NCBI RefSeq assembly: GCF_000761215.1
Contig: NZ_CP009438.1
Location: 7,110,501-7,174,500 of the forward strand
From: Streptomyces glaucescens
GTDB lineage: Bacteria > Actinomycetota > Actinomycetes > Streptomycetales > Streptomycetaceae
DNA length: 64,000 nucleotides
Direction: 5' to 3'
Shown: one piece after another, positions 46,111 to 54,899 of the stretch
Layout of the letters: the number at the start of each line of letters is the position of its first letter
Numbering within the stretch: the first letter of the stretch is position 1
The notes under the pieces: generated by a model
What the model was told of the DNA's origin: nothing
The model's input: the letters and a program-made list of their open reading frames with translations, nothing else
Databases searched by the model: none
Translations under genes and position numbers: made by a program

Positions 46111-46254
46111 CGCTGCGTTTCAGGGCGCGGCCGGCGACGCATCTCCCGTCGGTCCGGCCCGCCCCACATCGTTCTCGGCTCGTCTCAAGATTCTCTGCGC
46201 CGCTCGTCTGCTGCGGGAATTCCTTGGCACGCGCCGCACCAAGGAAGGTTCCGC

Positions 46255-47760
46255 ATGAAGCGTGCCCGCACACCCCGCACCCATGACCGCGCCGCGGCAG
46301 GCGCCCGCACCGGCCGCTCCGCCGGTGGGCGCCGCCCCTCGGCCCACGGCCGCCGGCCGGCCGGAGCGGCCGTACAGGGCGAGTTCGCTCCGCCCAAAAC
46401 CATCACGCCCGCTCTGCCCCCGGCCGAGTCGTTCGCCGATCTCGCCATGCCCGGGCGGCTGCTGGACACGCTCGGCCAGGAGGGGGTGACCGTGCCGTTC
46501 CCCATCCAGGCGGCGACCCTGCCGAACTCCCTGGCCGGGCGGGACGTACTCGGCCGCGGGCGCACCGGATCGGGCAAGACCCTCGCCTTCGGCCTCGCCC
46601 TGCTGGCCCGCACCGCGGGGCGGCGTGCCGAGCCGCGGCAGCCGCTGGCTCTCGTGCTCGTCCCGACCCGTGAGCTCGCCCAGCAGGTCACCGACGCGCT
46701 CACGCCGTACGCCGGCTCGGTGGGCCTGCGGCTGGCCACCGTCGTCGGCGGCATGTCCATCGGCCGGCAGACCGGAGCGCTGCGGGCCGGTGCCGAGGTG
46801 GTCGTCGCGACGCCCGGGCGGCTGAAGGACCTCATCGACCGGGGAGCCTGCCGCCTGGACCAGGTGGCGATCACGGTCCTCGACGAGGCCGACCAGATGG
46901 CCGACATGGGCTTCATGCCGCAGGTCACCGCGCTGCTCGACCAGGTGCGCGCCGACGGGCAGCGGATGCTCTTCTCGGCCACCCTCGACCGCAACGTCGA
47001 CCTGCTGGTCCGCCGCTACCTGACGGACCCGGTGGTGCACTCCGTCGACCCGTCGGCGGGCGCGGTCACCACGATGGAGCACCACGTCCTGCACGTGCAC
47101 GACGCGGACAAGCACCGGACCACCACCGAGATCGCGGCCCGGGACGGCCGGGTGATCATGTTCCTCGACACCAAGCACGCGGTGGACCGGCTGACCAAGC
47201 ACCTGCTGGGCAGCGGTGTGCGGGCCGCGGCCCTGCACGGGGGCAAGTCCCAGCCGCAGCGCACGCGCACCCTCACCCAGTTCAAGCGCGGGGACGTGAC
47301 GGTACTCGTGGCGACCAACGTCGCGGCGCGCGGCATCCACGTCGACAACCTCGACCTGGTCGTCAACGTCGATCCGCCCACCGACCACAAGGACTACCTG
47401 CACCGCGGCGGCCGTACGGCCCGGGCCGGAGAGTCCGGCAGCGTCGTCACCCTGGTCACCCCCGACCAGCGCCGCGGCATGAACCGGCTGATGGCCGCCG
47501 CGGGCATCACGCCCCGGATCACCTCGGTGCGCTCCGGCGAGGCCGAGCTGAGCCGCATCACCGGTGCCCGGACCCCTTCCGGTGTCCCGGTCGTCATCAC
47601 CGCGCCGGCCGTGGAACGCCCCCGCAGCGCGTCCCCCTCGTCCCGCGGCCGTCGAGGCCGCCGCGGGCCGGCGCGGCAGGGCCGCCCCGCCGGCGAGGCG
47701 GTGCGCAGGGCACCGGGACGGACCGGCTCCGGCTCGCCCGCCCCGGACGCCGCTCGCTGA
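46255..47760 (+). CDS. DEAD-box RNA helicase
   Basis: A 501-aa ATP-dependent RNA helicase. Motifs in order: Q-region PFPIQAATLP, Walker A RTGSGKT, PTRELAQQ, GG, TPGR, DEAD box VLDEADQM, SATLD, VATNVAARGIHV, HRGGRTARAG. The C-terminal ~60 residues are Arg/Gly/Pro/Ser-rich and probably bind RNA nonspecifically. ATG at 46255 follows AAGGAAGG. Just downstream of a cold-shock gene, it is likely to help RNA remodelling under cold or stress, a common pairing. It ends before the strong hairpin at 47994-48040. Confidence 0.97.
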   Translation: MKRARTPRTHDRAAAGARTGRSAGGRRPSAHGRRPAGAAVQGEFAPPKTITPALPPAESFADLAMPGRLLDTLGQEGVTVPFPIQAATLPNSLAGRDVLGRGRTGSGKTLAFGLALLARTAGRRAEPRQPLALVLVPTRELAQQVTDALTPYAGSVGLRLATVVGGMSIGRQTGALRAGAEVVVATPGRLKDLIDRGACRLDQVAITVLDEADQMADMGFMPQVTALLDQVRADGQRMLFSATLDRNVDLLVRRYLTDPVVHSVDPSAGAVTTMEHHVLHVHDADKHRTTTEIAARDGRVIMFLDTKHAVDRLTKHLLGSGVRAAALHGGKSQPQRTRTLTQFKRGDVTVLVATNVAARGIHVDNLDLVVNVDPPTDHKDYLHRGGRTARAGESGSVVTLVTPDQRRGMNRLMAAAGITPRITSVRSGEAELSRITGARTPSGVPVVITAPAVERPRSASPSSRGRRGRRGPARQGRPAGEAVRRAPGRTGSGSPAPDAAR

Positions 47761-48099
47761 TCCGGCCCGGCCGGCGGGACACCCCCCGGCACCGCCCCGT
47801 CCCGGCGGCAGCGCCGCCGACGGGTGCGCGACCGCCGCGGGGTGCGCCCGTGCCCTGACGCGGCGCCCGCAGCGGGCGGGTGCGCAGGGGGAGCGGCCGT
47901 CCCGGCGGACGCGAACGACGGTGGCCGGCAGGACGGCCGGCCGTCCGGGGCGGCGGCCGGTGGGCCGGCGCGCTCACCGAGTTGGCACGCGCGCTGCCCG
48001 GGGCGGTTCCAGGGGCTCGCCCCGGAACCGCCCCGGGCAGGACGCGATCGTGGGTGACCAGCACGAGCCCCCGGGAACCCGGTCAGCGCATCGTGTCGG
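47761..48099. other. Intergenic region between convergent genes
   Basis: 339 bp of G/C-rich sequence with no supported gene. Its only clear content is the long hairpin at 47994-48040. Confidence 0.6.
47994..48040. terminator. Long bidirectional hairpin terminator
   Basis: Perfect 17-bp stem CTGCCCGGGGCGGTTCC / GGAACCGCCCCGGGCAG. The loop folds again as GGGGC-TC-GCCCC, leaving a single bulged A. It lies between the plus-strand helicase and the minus-strand GH2 gene, so it probably ends both transcripts. Confidence 0.88.
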
Positions 48100-49923
48100 C
48101 TACGCGCCGTGCCGCTGCTCGATCGCGGCCGGCCGCAGTTGCGCGGCGCGGATCCGTCCGACGTCGAGCTTGCGGCCCCGGTCGAAGCGGTAGATGCCGT
48201 TCTGCTCCTGGAAGACGTCGGTCAACTGGGTGTAGCAGTAGCCGAACATGCCGGGATCGCCCAGCAGCACCTCGGTGAGGCCGCCGAACCGCGCGTAAAA
48301 CTCCTCCTCGTCCCGCACCCGCTCGCCGTAACCCCAGGAGACGGTACGGTCCTCACCCGACTCGGCGGCGGCCGCCCCGGGATCCCACCAGATGCCGCCG
48401 AACTCGCTGACGAAGTACGGCTGACCCCGGTACGGCAGTGAGTAGGCGCTGCCGCTCTCGTGGCAGTTGACGAACGGCTCGTCCTTCGCGAGCCCCGACA
48501 TCAGCTGCCGGAAGACCGCCGGGTCCTGCTCGTAGTTGTGGGAGTCGTAGACGTCGGTCTCGGCGACCCGGTGGGCGTACCCGGACGCGTCGATGACCGG
48601 CCTCGTGGTGTCCATGGCCTTGGTGGCCAGGAACATCGCGCGGGTCACGGCGTCCAGTCGGGTGATGCGGTCGTGCAGCTTCTGGTACGTCTCGTTGAGG
48701 GGACACCAGCCGATGATCGAGGGGTGGGAGTAGTCCCGCTCCAGGGCCTCCAGCCACTGGGCGACGTAGGAGGCGTCGGGCTGCTGGTTGTCACCGGAGG
48801 ACCCGCCCGTCTCGCACCCCCAGTCGCCGAACTCCCCCCAGACCAGGTAGCCGAGGCGGTCCGCGTGGTGGAGGAAACGCTCCTCGAAGACCTTCTGGTG
48901 CAGCCGGGCCCCGTTGAAGCCCGCCGCCATGGCGAGTTCGATGTCCCGGACCAGGGCCTCGTCGGTCGGCGCGGTCATCAGCCCGTCCGGGTACCAGCCC
49001 TGGTCGAGGACCAGGCGCTGGAACACCGGGCGGCCGTTCAGGGTGACGGCCTTGCCGCGCAGTCCCACGGCGCGCAGACCTGCATAGCTCTCCGCGCTGT
49101 CGACGACCTGCCCGCCGGCGTCGAGGAGTTCGAGCCGCAGGTCGTACAGGTGCGGGTCGGCGGGGCTCCACTCGCGTCGCCTGCCGTCGGGCACCGCCAG
49201 GTGCAGGCGCGGGGCGAGGTCCAGGTCGGCGCGGCACTCGGCGCGGCTCACCTCGCCGTGCCGGTCGCCGAGGACGGCGCGCACCCGGTGTCCCGGCCGG
49301 TTGCCGGACAGGGGCAGTTCGAGGTGGAAGGCGGAACCGGCGAGGTCCGGGGTGATCCGGGGCCGCCGCAGGTGCACCTCGGGCACGGGCTCCAGCCAGA
49401 CCGTCTGCCAGATGCCGGTGACCCGGGTGTAGTTGCAGTCGTGGTTCGCGTACCGGGTCGCCTGCTTGCCGCGGGCCTGCGGGCCGGACTTGGGGTCCCG
49501 GGCCCGGACGGTGATGACGACCTCTTCGCCCGTACCGGCGAGGTCACCGAGATCGGCAGTGAAAGGGGTGAAGCCGCCCCGGTGCCGTGCGACCTCGGTG
49601 CCGTCGGCCCACACGGTGGTGTCGTAGTCGACGGCGCCGAAGTGCAGCAGCACCCGGCGCCCGGCCCACTCCTCCGGGAGCCTGACGCTCCGCCGGTACC
49701 AGACGGCCTCCAGGAAGTCGGTGTCGCCGATGCCGGACAGCTCCGACTCGGGCGGGAACGGGACGAGGATCTCGTCGCGCAGTTCGCGGCCGAGCAGACC
49801 GCGCTCGAGGCCGCTGTCCCCCCGGTCGGTCTCGAACTGCCAAGTGCCGTTCAGATTGAGCCAGTCGCGGCGCACGAACTGCGGTCGCGGGTACTCCGGG
49901 CGCGGAACGGACTGCGTGGACAC
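48100..49923 (-). CDS. Cytoplasmic GH2 beta-glycosidase (beta-glucuronidase/galactosidase-like)
   Basis: A 607-aa glycoside hydrolase family 2 enzyme without signal peptide. It has the N-terminal jelly-roll (YPRPQFVRRDWLNLNGTWQF), the immunoglobulin-like middle, and a TIM barrel with acid/base Glu411 in PLNE and nucleophile Glu507 in VSEFGG. GH2 members of this size hydrolyse beta-glucuronides, beta-galactosides or beta-mannosides; the exact sugar is not readable here. GTG at 49923 is used because GGAG precedes it at the right distance; an ATG at 49927 is out of frame. It is the last gene of an operon with a lipoprotein and two permeases, so it likely cleaves the imported oligosaccharide inside the cell. 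Confidence 0.92.
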   Translation of the reverse strand: MSTQSVPRPEYPRPQFVRRDWLNLNGTWQFETDRGDSGLERGLLGRELRDEILVPFPPESELSGIGDTDFLEAVWYRRSVRLPEEWAGRRVLLHFGAVDYDTTVWADGTEVARHRGGFTPFTADLGDLAGTGEEVVITVRARDPKSGPQARGKQATRYANHDCNYTRVTGIWQTVWLEPVPEVHLRRPRITPDLAGSAFHLELPLSGNRPGHRVRAVLGDRHGEVSRAECRADLDLAPRLHLAVPDGRRREWSPADPHLYDLRLELLDAGGQVVDSAESYAGLRAVGLRGKAVTLNGRPVFQRLVLDQGWYPDGLMTAPTDEALVRDIELAMAAGFNGARLHQKVFEERFLHHADRLGYLVWGEFGDWGCETGGSSGDNQQPDASYVAQWLEALERDYSHPSIIGWCPLNETYQKLHDRITRLDAVTRAMFLATKAMDTTRPVIDASGYAHRVAETDVYDSHNYEQDPAVFRQLMSGLAKDEPFVNCHESGSAYSLPYRGQPYFVSEFGGIWWDPGAAAAESGEDRTVSWGYGERVRDEEEFYARFGGLTEVLLGDPGMFGYCYTQLTDVFQEQNGIYRFDRGRKLDVGRIRAAQLRPAAIEQRHGA

Positions 49924-49988
49924 ACATGCTCCAGTCGGTGGGACGGCGAGGGACCGCCGGATCGGCGGGGCGGGCGAAGCGGACGGGA

Positions 49989-50888
49989 TCAGGAACCGCC
50001 GAGGCCGGTGGTGGCCACCGAGTCGACGATGCGGCGCTGGAAGAGGAGGAACACCACGATCAGCGGCAGCGCCGCCAGCAGCGCGGACGCCATGGACTGC
50101 GCGTACTGGATGCCGAAGGCGTCCTTCACGGTGGCGAGGCCCACCGGCAGCGTCATCAGGTCCGGGTCGTTGGTGACGATGAACGGCCACATGAAGTTGT
50201 TCCAGGCCCCGATGAAGACGAAGATCGCCACAGCGGCCACGATCGGCCGGGACAGCGGCAGCACGATCGACCGGAAGACCCGGAACTCCGACGCGCCGTC
50301 GATGCGCGCGGCGTCCTCCAGCTCCCGGGGGATGCCGTCGAAGAACCGCTTGAGGATGAACACCATCATGGGAGCGACCACCTGCGGAAGGATGACGGCC
50401 GCGTAGGTGTCCACCAGGTTGAACAGCAGCATCTGCTCGAACAGCGGCACGACCAGCAGCTGCGGCGGCACCATGATCGCGGCGACCGTGACGCCGAGGA
50501 GGGCCCGGCGGCCGCGGAACACGCCGCGCGAGAAGCCGTACGCGGCGAGGGCGGAGACCGTCACCGTGATCACGGTGACCAGTCCGGCGATCAGGAGGCT
50601 GTTGAACGCCCACAGCGTCACGTTCCCGCGGTCCAGGATCCGCCGGAACGCCTCGGCGGTGAACGGGCCCTTGAAGGGGGACAGGCCGGGGGACGCCACG
50701 TCCTGCTCGCTCTGCACGGACGTGGCGACCGCCCACAGGAGCGGCAGCAGCCAGACGGCCGCCAGCACGGCCAGCACGGTGCCGGCGAGGACGCGGGGCA
50801 GCCGGCCGTGCCCGAGGAGCAGCGGCGAGCCGGTCGCCGCACGGCCTGGAAGGCGCCGGGGGCGGACGGTCGGTGCGGTGGCGGACAC
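49989..50888 (-). CDS. CUT1 ABC transporter permease (MalG-like)
   Basis: A 299-aa inner-membrane permease with about six hydrophobic segments. It carries the EAA loop ELEDAARIDGASEFRVFRSIVLPL that contacts the ATPase. A GTG start at 50888 has GGGAGGA upstream and begins 2 bp after the stop of the preceding permease, so the two are coupled. No ATP-binding gene is present in the operon; CUT1 systems in Streptomyces often share one multitask ATPase (MsiK) encoded elsewhere, which is the likely partner. Confidence 0.95.
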   Translation of the reverse strand: MSATAPTVRPRRLPGRAATGSPLLLGHGRLPRVLAGTVLAVLAAVWLLPLLWAVATSVQSEQDVASPGLSPFKGPFTAEAFRRILDRGNVTLWAFNSLLIAGLVTVITVTVSALAAYGFSRGVFRGRRALLGVTVAAIMVPPQLLVVPLFEQMLLFNLVDTYAAVILPQVVAPMMVFILKRFFDGIPRELEDAARIDGASEFRVFRSIVLPLSRPIVAAVAIFVFIGAWNNFMWPFIVTNDPDLMTLPVGLATVKDAFGIQYAQSMASALLAALPLIVVFLLFQRRIVDSVATTGLGGS

Positions 50889-50890
50889 GG

Positions 50891-51841
50891 TCAGTCCTCC
50901 CGGCGGAAGAGGCGGAGCTGCACGAGCGAGACGACGATGACGAGCGCGAAGAACAGGTAGGAGACGGCGGAGGCGTAGCCGAGCCGGTAGCCGGTGAAGC
51001 CGACGTCGTAGACGTATTCCAGGACCGGGCGGGTCGAGCCGTTGGGTCCGCCCTTGGTCAGGATGTAGATCTGGTCGAACACCTTCAGGGAGGCGAGGAC
51101 CTGGAGCATCGCCACCAGGGCGGTGGTTCTGCGCAACTGCGGCAGCGTGATGGACCACAGGCGCCGCCACGCCCCGGCGCCGTCCAGCGCCGCGGCCTCG
51201 TCGTACGCCGAGGGCAGGGACTGCAGGGCGGCGAGGTAGAGCAGGAAGTTGAAGCCGGCCGTCCACCAGACGGTGAGGGCGGCGATCGACCACATCGCCA
51301 CGGCCTCGTCGGAGAGCCAGCCGACCGGTCCGAGGCCGAAGGTGCCCAGGAGCTGGTTGGCCAGGCCGATGTCCGGCTGGTAGAGCCAGGTCCAGATGAG
51401 CGTCACCACGGTCACGGGCAGCAGGTAGGGGGCGAAGAAGGCCAGGCGCCACGCCCACTGCCCAGCCAGCCCGGTGTGCACCAGCAGCGCCATCACCAGC
51501 GCGATCAGCACGAGGGGGACGCTGGAGACGACGGTGAAGAACACGGTGTTGCCCAGGCTGCTCCACACGTCCGGGTCCCCGAACGCCTCGGCGTAGTTGG
51601 CGAAGCCGACGAACGCCGTGTCGCGCAGGGCGAGGGAGCTGTCGGTGAGGCTCATCCACAGCCCCTGCGCGAGGGGCCAGACCATGAAGAGGGCGAAGAC
51701 GAGCAGGAACGGCAGGACGAAGAGCAGTCCCGACCCCGGGGCGCTCCGCGTGCCGCGGTGACCGGTGCGGTGGTGTCCGCCGGCCCGGGGGCCGGCCCGG
51801 CCGGTCCGTCCGCCGGTGCCCGGTGGTGCGATGGTCGTCAC
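50891..51841 (-). CDS. CUT1 ABC transporter permease (MalF-like)
   Basis: A 316-aa permease with six predicted membrane spans after a basic, Gly/Arg-rich cytoplasmic head of ~35 aa. EAA loop: YDEAAALDGAGAWRRLWSI. GTG at 51841 has AAGGAGGA 4-5 nt upstream (51846-51853), an excellent ribosome site. It follows the binding-protein gene by about 19 bp and pairs with the MalG-like permease to form the channel. Confidence 0.95.
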   Translation of the reverse strand: MTTIAPPGTGGRTGRAGPRAGGHHRTGHRGTRSAPGSGLLFVLPFLLVFALFMVWPLAQGLWMSLTDSSLALRDTAFVGFANYAEAFGDPDVWSSLGNTVFFTVVSSVPLVLIALVMALLVHTGLAGQWAWRLAFFAPYLLPVTVVTLIWTWLYQPDIGLANQLLGTFGLGPVGWLSDEAVAMWSIAALTVWWTAGFNFLLYLAALQSLPSAYDEAAALDGAGAWRRLWSITLPQLRRTTALVAMLQVLASLKVFDQIYILTKGGPNGSTRPVLEYVYDVGFTGYRLGYASAVSYLFFALVIVVSLVQLRLFRRED

Positions 51842-51860
51842 AGGGTCCTCCTTCTGCTCG

Positions 51861-53225
51861 TCACGCCACCGGGTTGGGCCGGCGCAGCAGCGCGTCCGCC
51901 TCGCGGACCATCTGGCGCACCGCCTTCTCGGCGGAGGTGTTGCCCAGCAGCGCCGACTGGAGCGGCTGGCACATCCGGTTCTGGAAGTCGGAACCGGCCC
52001 CGGCGAACCAGTTCGGCGGATCGAGCACCGCCACCTCGGCCGCGTCCGCGTACGAGGACTGCGGGTCGAGGGCGGCGTACTCCGGCGTCGCGAGCACCGG
52101 CCGGTACGCGGGAATGTGGCCGGCTTTCGCCCAGGTCAGGCTCTGCTTGACCATCGCCGCGACGTAGCGGTGGGCCTCCCGGCGGCGGGCCGGGTCGGGA
52201 TCGTGCTGGTGCGGGAGGACGAAGCCGTGGCAGTCCGTGTAGACGGCCGGCCGGTCGAAGACCTGCGGGAAGGGGGCGGCACCCAGCGGGATGCCGGACT
52301 TCCTCAGCGTCGGCAGCTCCCACTCCCCGAGCATGACCATGCCGCCGCGTCCGCCGAGGAAACCGGCCATCGCCCCGTTGTAGTCGAGGTTGCGGGGGTT
52401 GGTCGTGCCGTCGAAGAGCCGCTGCATGAACGTCACCACACGCACGGCCGCGTCGATGTCGATCTCGGCCGGTCCGCCGTCCGGCAGGGTGAAGGCGGCG
52501 CCGGTCTGCGCGTAGAGGGCGGCGAACTGCCGCCAGCTCTGCGCCGTGTCGGTCACGTGGCCGAACAGGATGCCGGAGGCCCCGGTCGCCGCGGCGAGCG
52601 CCTTGCCCGCCTCCAGCAGCGCTTCCGGGGATCCCGTCGCGGTCAGTTCGCCCGAGGAGTCGAGGAGGCCCGCCTTGTCGGCTGCCTCCTTGTCGTAGAA
52701 GACGATGAACGGGTGGACGTCGAGCGGGACGGCGTAGACGGCGCCCGCGTGCCGCGTACGCGCCCAGACCGCCGGCGTGAAGTCCTCCGGGGTGACGCCG
52801 AACTCGGCGAGCAGGCCGAGGTCGAAGGGGTCCAGCAGGCCGCCGGGGGCGTAGCCCGGCAGCCGGGACAGGTGCGCGACCGCGACGTCGGAGGCCCGGC
52901 CGCCGGCGGCCGACATGGCCAGCTTGGTGTAGTAGGACGGGCCCCAGTCCAGGATCGTCCGGTCGACCTCGAAACCGTCCGTACCGCTGGAGACGGTCCT
53001 GATCATGTCGTCCATCAGCATGCCGTCGCCGCCCTGGAAGAGGTCCCAGACGCTGAGCGCGGAGGCGTCGGAGGCGGAGGCCGGTGAGGCGCAGCCGGAC
53101 AGCGGGCCGGCGGTGAGCAGCGCGCCCGCCGCGGCCATGCCGTGGCCCAGCAGCCGGCGGCGCGAGAGACCGGGCGCCGGAGGGGGCGGAACCGTGGTTT
53201 CCGTGACGGGGGGCGGGGGTGTCAT
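51861..53225 (-). CDS. Sugar-binding lipoprotein of ABC transporter
   Basis: A 454-aa extracellular solute-binding protein, family 1. N-terminus: SRRRLLGHG twin-arginine-like motif, a hydrophobic run, then lipobox LSGC with Cys45 as the lipidated residue; export by Tat is possible. The mature part has the usual features of CUT1 receptors, with several Trp and aromatic residues that could stack on sugar rings. It is the first gene of the minus-strand operon and divergent from the lacI gene. ATG at 53225 follows AAAGGT. Ligand unknown, but the GH2 gene in the same operon suggests a beta-linked oligosaccharide or glycoside. Confidence 0.94.
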   Translation of the reverse strand: MTPPPPVTETTVPPPPAPGLSRRRLLGHGMAAAGALLTAGPLSGCASPASASDASALSVWDLFQGGDGMLMDDMIRTVSSGTDGFEVDRTILDWGPSYYTKLAMSAAGGRASDVAVAHLSRLPGYAPGGLLDPFDLGLLAEFGVTPEDFTPAVWARTRHAGAVYAVPLDVHPFIVFYDKEAADKAGLLDSSGELTATGSPEALLEAGKALAAATGASGILFGHVTDTAQSWRQFAALYAQTGAAFTLPDGGPAEIDIDAAVRVVTFMQRLFDGTTNPRNLDYNGAMAGFLGGRGGMVMLGEWELPTLRKSGIPLGAAPFPQVFDRPAVYTDCHGFVLPHQHDPDPARRREAHRYVAAMVKQSLTWAKAGHIPAYRPVLATPEYAALDPQSSYADAAEVAVLDPPNWFAGAGSDFQNRMCQPLQSALLGNTSAEKAVRQMVREADALLRRPNPVA

Positions 53226-53345
53226 CGCGGACCTTTCGACGGCCGGACACGCCTGCCGGACGGGTACGGCGCCGGGGCCGGCGAGGCGTCCCGGGCCCGG
53301 CAGGCGGGGAGGCGCACCGGCTGAATCGGTGCGGTGGCTCGTTTT

Positions 53346-53357
53346 TACATCGATGTA
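53346..53357. promoter_or_regulatory. LacI-type operator in divergent region
   Basis: Perfect 12-bp palindrome TACATCGATGTA with central CG, the form LacI-family proteins bind. Flanking TTTACA (53344-53349) and TGTAAA (53365-53370) give a second, wider dyad. It lies about 120 bp from the binding-protein start. A minus-strand pair TTGTGC (53377-53382) / TGTACA (53354-53359) with a 17-bp gap would be overlapped by it, fitting repression of the transport operon. Confidence 0.75.
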
Positions 53358-53456
53358 CATTCGCTGTAAAGACTCCGCACAAGGGCCGGGAGCCGGGCCG
53401 TGCCCGGGCGGGGCGCACACGGTCGTCCGGACCCGGGAACCGCGCCGCGGCGGACT

Positions 53457-53462
53457 TAGACT
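53457..53462 (+). promoter_or_regulatory. Probable -10 of the lacI gene
   Basis: TAGACT is a good Streptomyces -10. A start about 7 bp on would give a leader of roughly 22 nt before the GTG at 53491. The -35 is poor (CGGGAA). Confidence 0.4.
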
Positions 53463-53490
53463 CGGCGGCGGGACGCAGGGGAGGTTTCCG

Positions 53491-54564
53491 GTGGCACGAC
53501 CCAGGATCAAGGACGTCGCACGGCACGCGGGAGTGTCGGAGAAGACGGTCTCCAACGTGATCAACGACTACGCCCACGTCTCCGACCGGACCAGGCGCGC
53601 CGTGCAGGAAGCCATCCAGCAGCTCGGCTACAAGGTCAACCTGGCCGGACGCCATCTGCGCAAGGGCCGCACCGGCATCATCGCCCTCGTCGTGCCCGAG
53701 CTGGACGTCCCCTACTTCGCCGAACTCGCCCGGCACGTCATCCGCGAGGCGGAACAGCGCCGGCTGACCGTGCTGATCCACCAGACCGGAGCGGACCGTG
53801 ATCACGAACTGGCGGCGCTGACCGGGTTCGGTTCGACCTTCGTGGACGGGGTCATCCTCAGTCCGCTCGCGCTCGACGCCGACGACCTGCGCGATCGCGT
53901 CCCGGGCGCGCCGCCCACCGTGCTCCTGGGAGAGCTGCTGGAGGAGGGCGCCGACCATGTGGCCATCGACAACGAGAAGGCCGCGCGGGAGGCGACCGAG
54001 CACCTGATCGCCCTCGGGCGCCGCACCGTCCTCGCCATCGGCGGCCGGGCCGACGCGGGCCTCGGCACGGCGGAGGCCCGCACCCGCGGCTACCTCGCCG
54101 CCCTCGCGGAGGCGGGCATCGCCCACGACCCGGCCGCCCTGCTGCCCGTGAAGTCCTTCAGGATGCCCGACGGCGCCGAGGCCGTGGCGAGGGCGCTGCG
54201 GGAGGGCCTGCGGCCCGACGCGTTGCTCTGCCTCAACGACCAACTGGCGCTGGGGGCCCTGCGCGCGCTGCACGAACAAGGGCTCCGGGTGCCGGACGAC
54301 GTCGCCGTCATCGGTTTCGACGACGTGGAGGGCGGGCGGTTCAGCATCCCGACGCTGAGCACCGTGGCCCCCGATAAGGCGGCCGTGGCCCGGCTCGCCG
54401 TCGAGCTGCTGCAACGCCGTATGCAGGAGGACGGGACGGACGGGACGGGCGGGGACGGGGTCGGCGCCGGCGCGGCACCGGCCTTGGACCGGTCGCTGCA
54501 GGACCTGGTGGCACCGCACCGTCTCGTCCTGCGGGAGAGCACCGAGGGGCGGGTGTCCCGCTGA
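53491..54564 (+). CDS. LacI-family transcriptional regulator
   Basis: A 357-aa repressor. The helix-turn-helix and hinge are at residues ~4-60 (IKDVARHAGVSEKTVSNVIN, then the LRKGRTG hinge), followed by a periplasmic-binding-protein-like effector domain with TATHD-type endings (FDDVEGGRFSIPTLSTVAPD). GTG at 53491 has GGGGAGG upstream. It is divergent from the sugar ABC operon and upstream of the secreted GH2 gene. The palindrome at 53346-53357 and the near-match at 54773-54784 are its likely sites, so it should repress both flanking units until its sugar ligand appears. Confidence 0.95.
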   Translation: MARPRIKDVARHAGVSEKTVSNVINDYAHVSDRTRRAVQEAIQQLGYKVNLAGRHLRKGRTGIIALVVPELDVPYFAELARHVIREAEQRRLTVLIHQTGADRDHELAALTGFGSTFVDGVILSPLALDADDLRDRVPGAPPTVLLGELLEEGADHVAIDNEKAAREATEHLIALGRRTVLAIGGRADAGLGTAEARTRGYLAALAEAGIAHDPAALLPVKSFRMPDGAEAVARALREGLRPDALLCLNDQLALGALRALHEQGLRVPDDVAVIGFDDVEGGRFSIPTLSTVAPDKAAVARLAVELLQRRMQEDGTDGTGGDGVGAGAAPALDRSLQDLVAPHRLVLRESTEGRVSR

Positions 54565-54899
54565 CCGTCAGGTCACCCGCGGCCGGCCGGGGGGGCCGGA
54601 GCCGTCCGGCGCTTCCCGGCGCCGCAACATAGCACGGAACACAGACCGACGGAACCACCCAGGAACCATCAGCGGTCGCACAGATTCCGTCACCTGGCCG
54701 GATGGCGGAGGGATGCCCGAGGTCTGGACAGCCGCGAAAGCGGCATGCTCTGATTCCGCCTGGCACGTGCTGTACATCGTTGAAAACCGCCCGGGTGATG
54801 CGGACTCCCGCGGCGTCGGCGCCCACCTGCCTGATCCCGGTCCCCGCCGGTCCGGTGCCGGTGCCTGATCCCAGGCCCTCTGCGCGAGGAAAGGGTTCG
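54565..54899. other. Intergenic region upstream of secreted GH2
   Basis: 335 bp. It holds a small hairpin after lacI (CCGGCC 54583-54588 / GGCCGG 54594-54599), the operator-like site at 54773-54784, and an overlapping TTGAAA (54780-54785) that could be a -35. No gene seen. Confidence 0.5.
54773..54784 (+). promoter_or_regulatory. Second, imperfect LacI operator
   Basis: TACATCGTTGAA matches 10 of 12 positions of the palindrome TACATCGATGTA at 53346. It overlaps a candidate -35 (TTGAAA) about 120 bp before the secreted GH2 gene, so the same regulator may control it. Confidence 0.55.
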
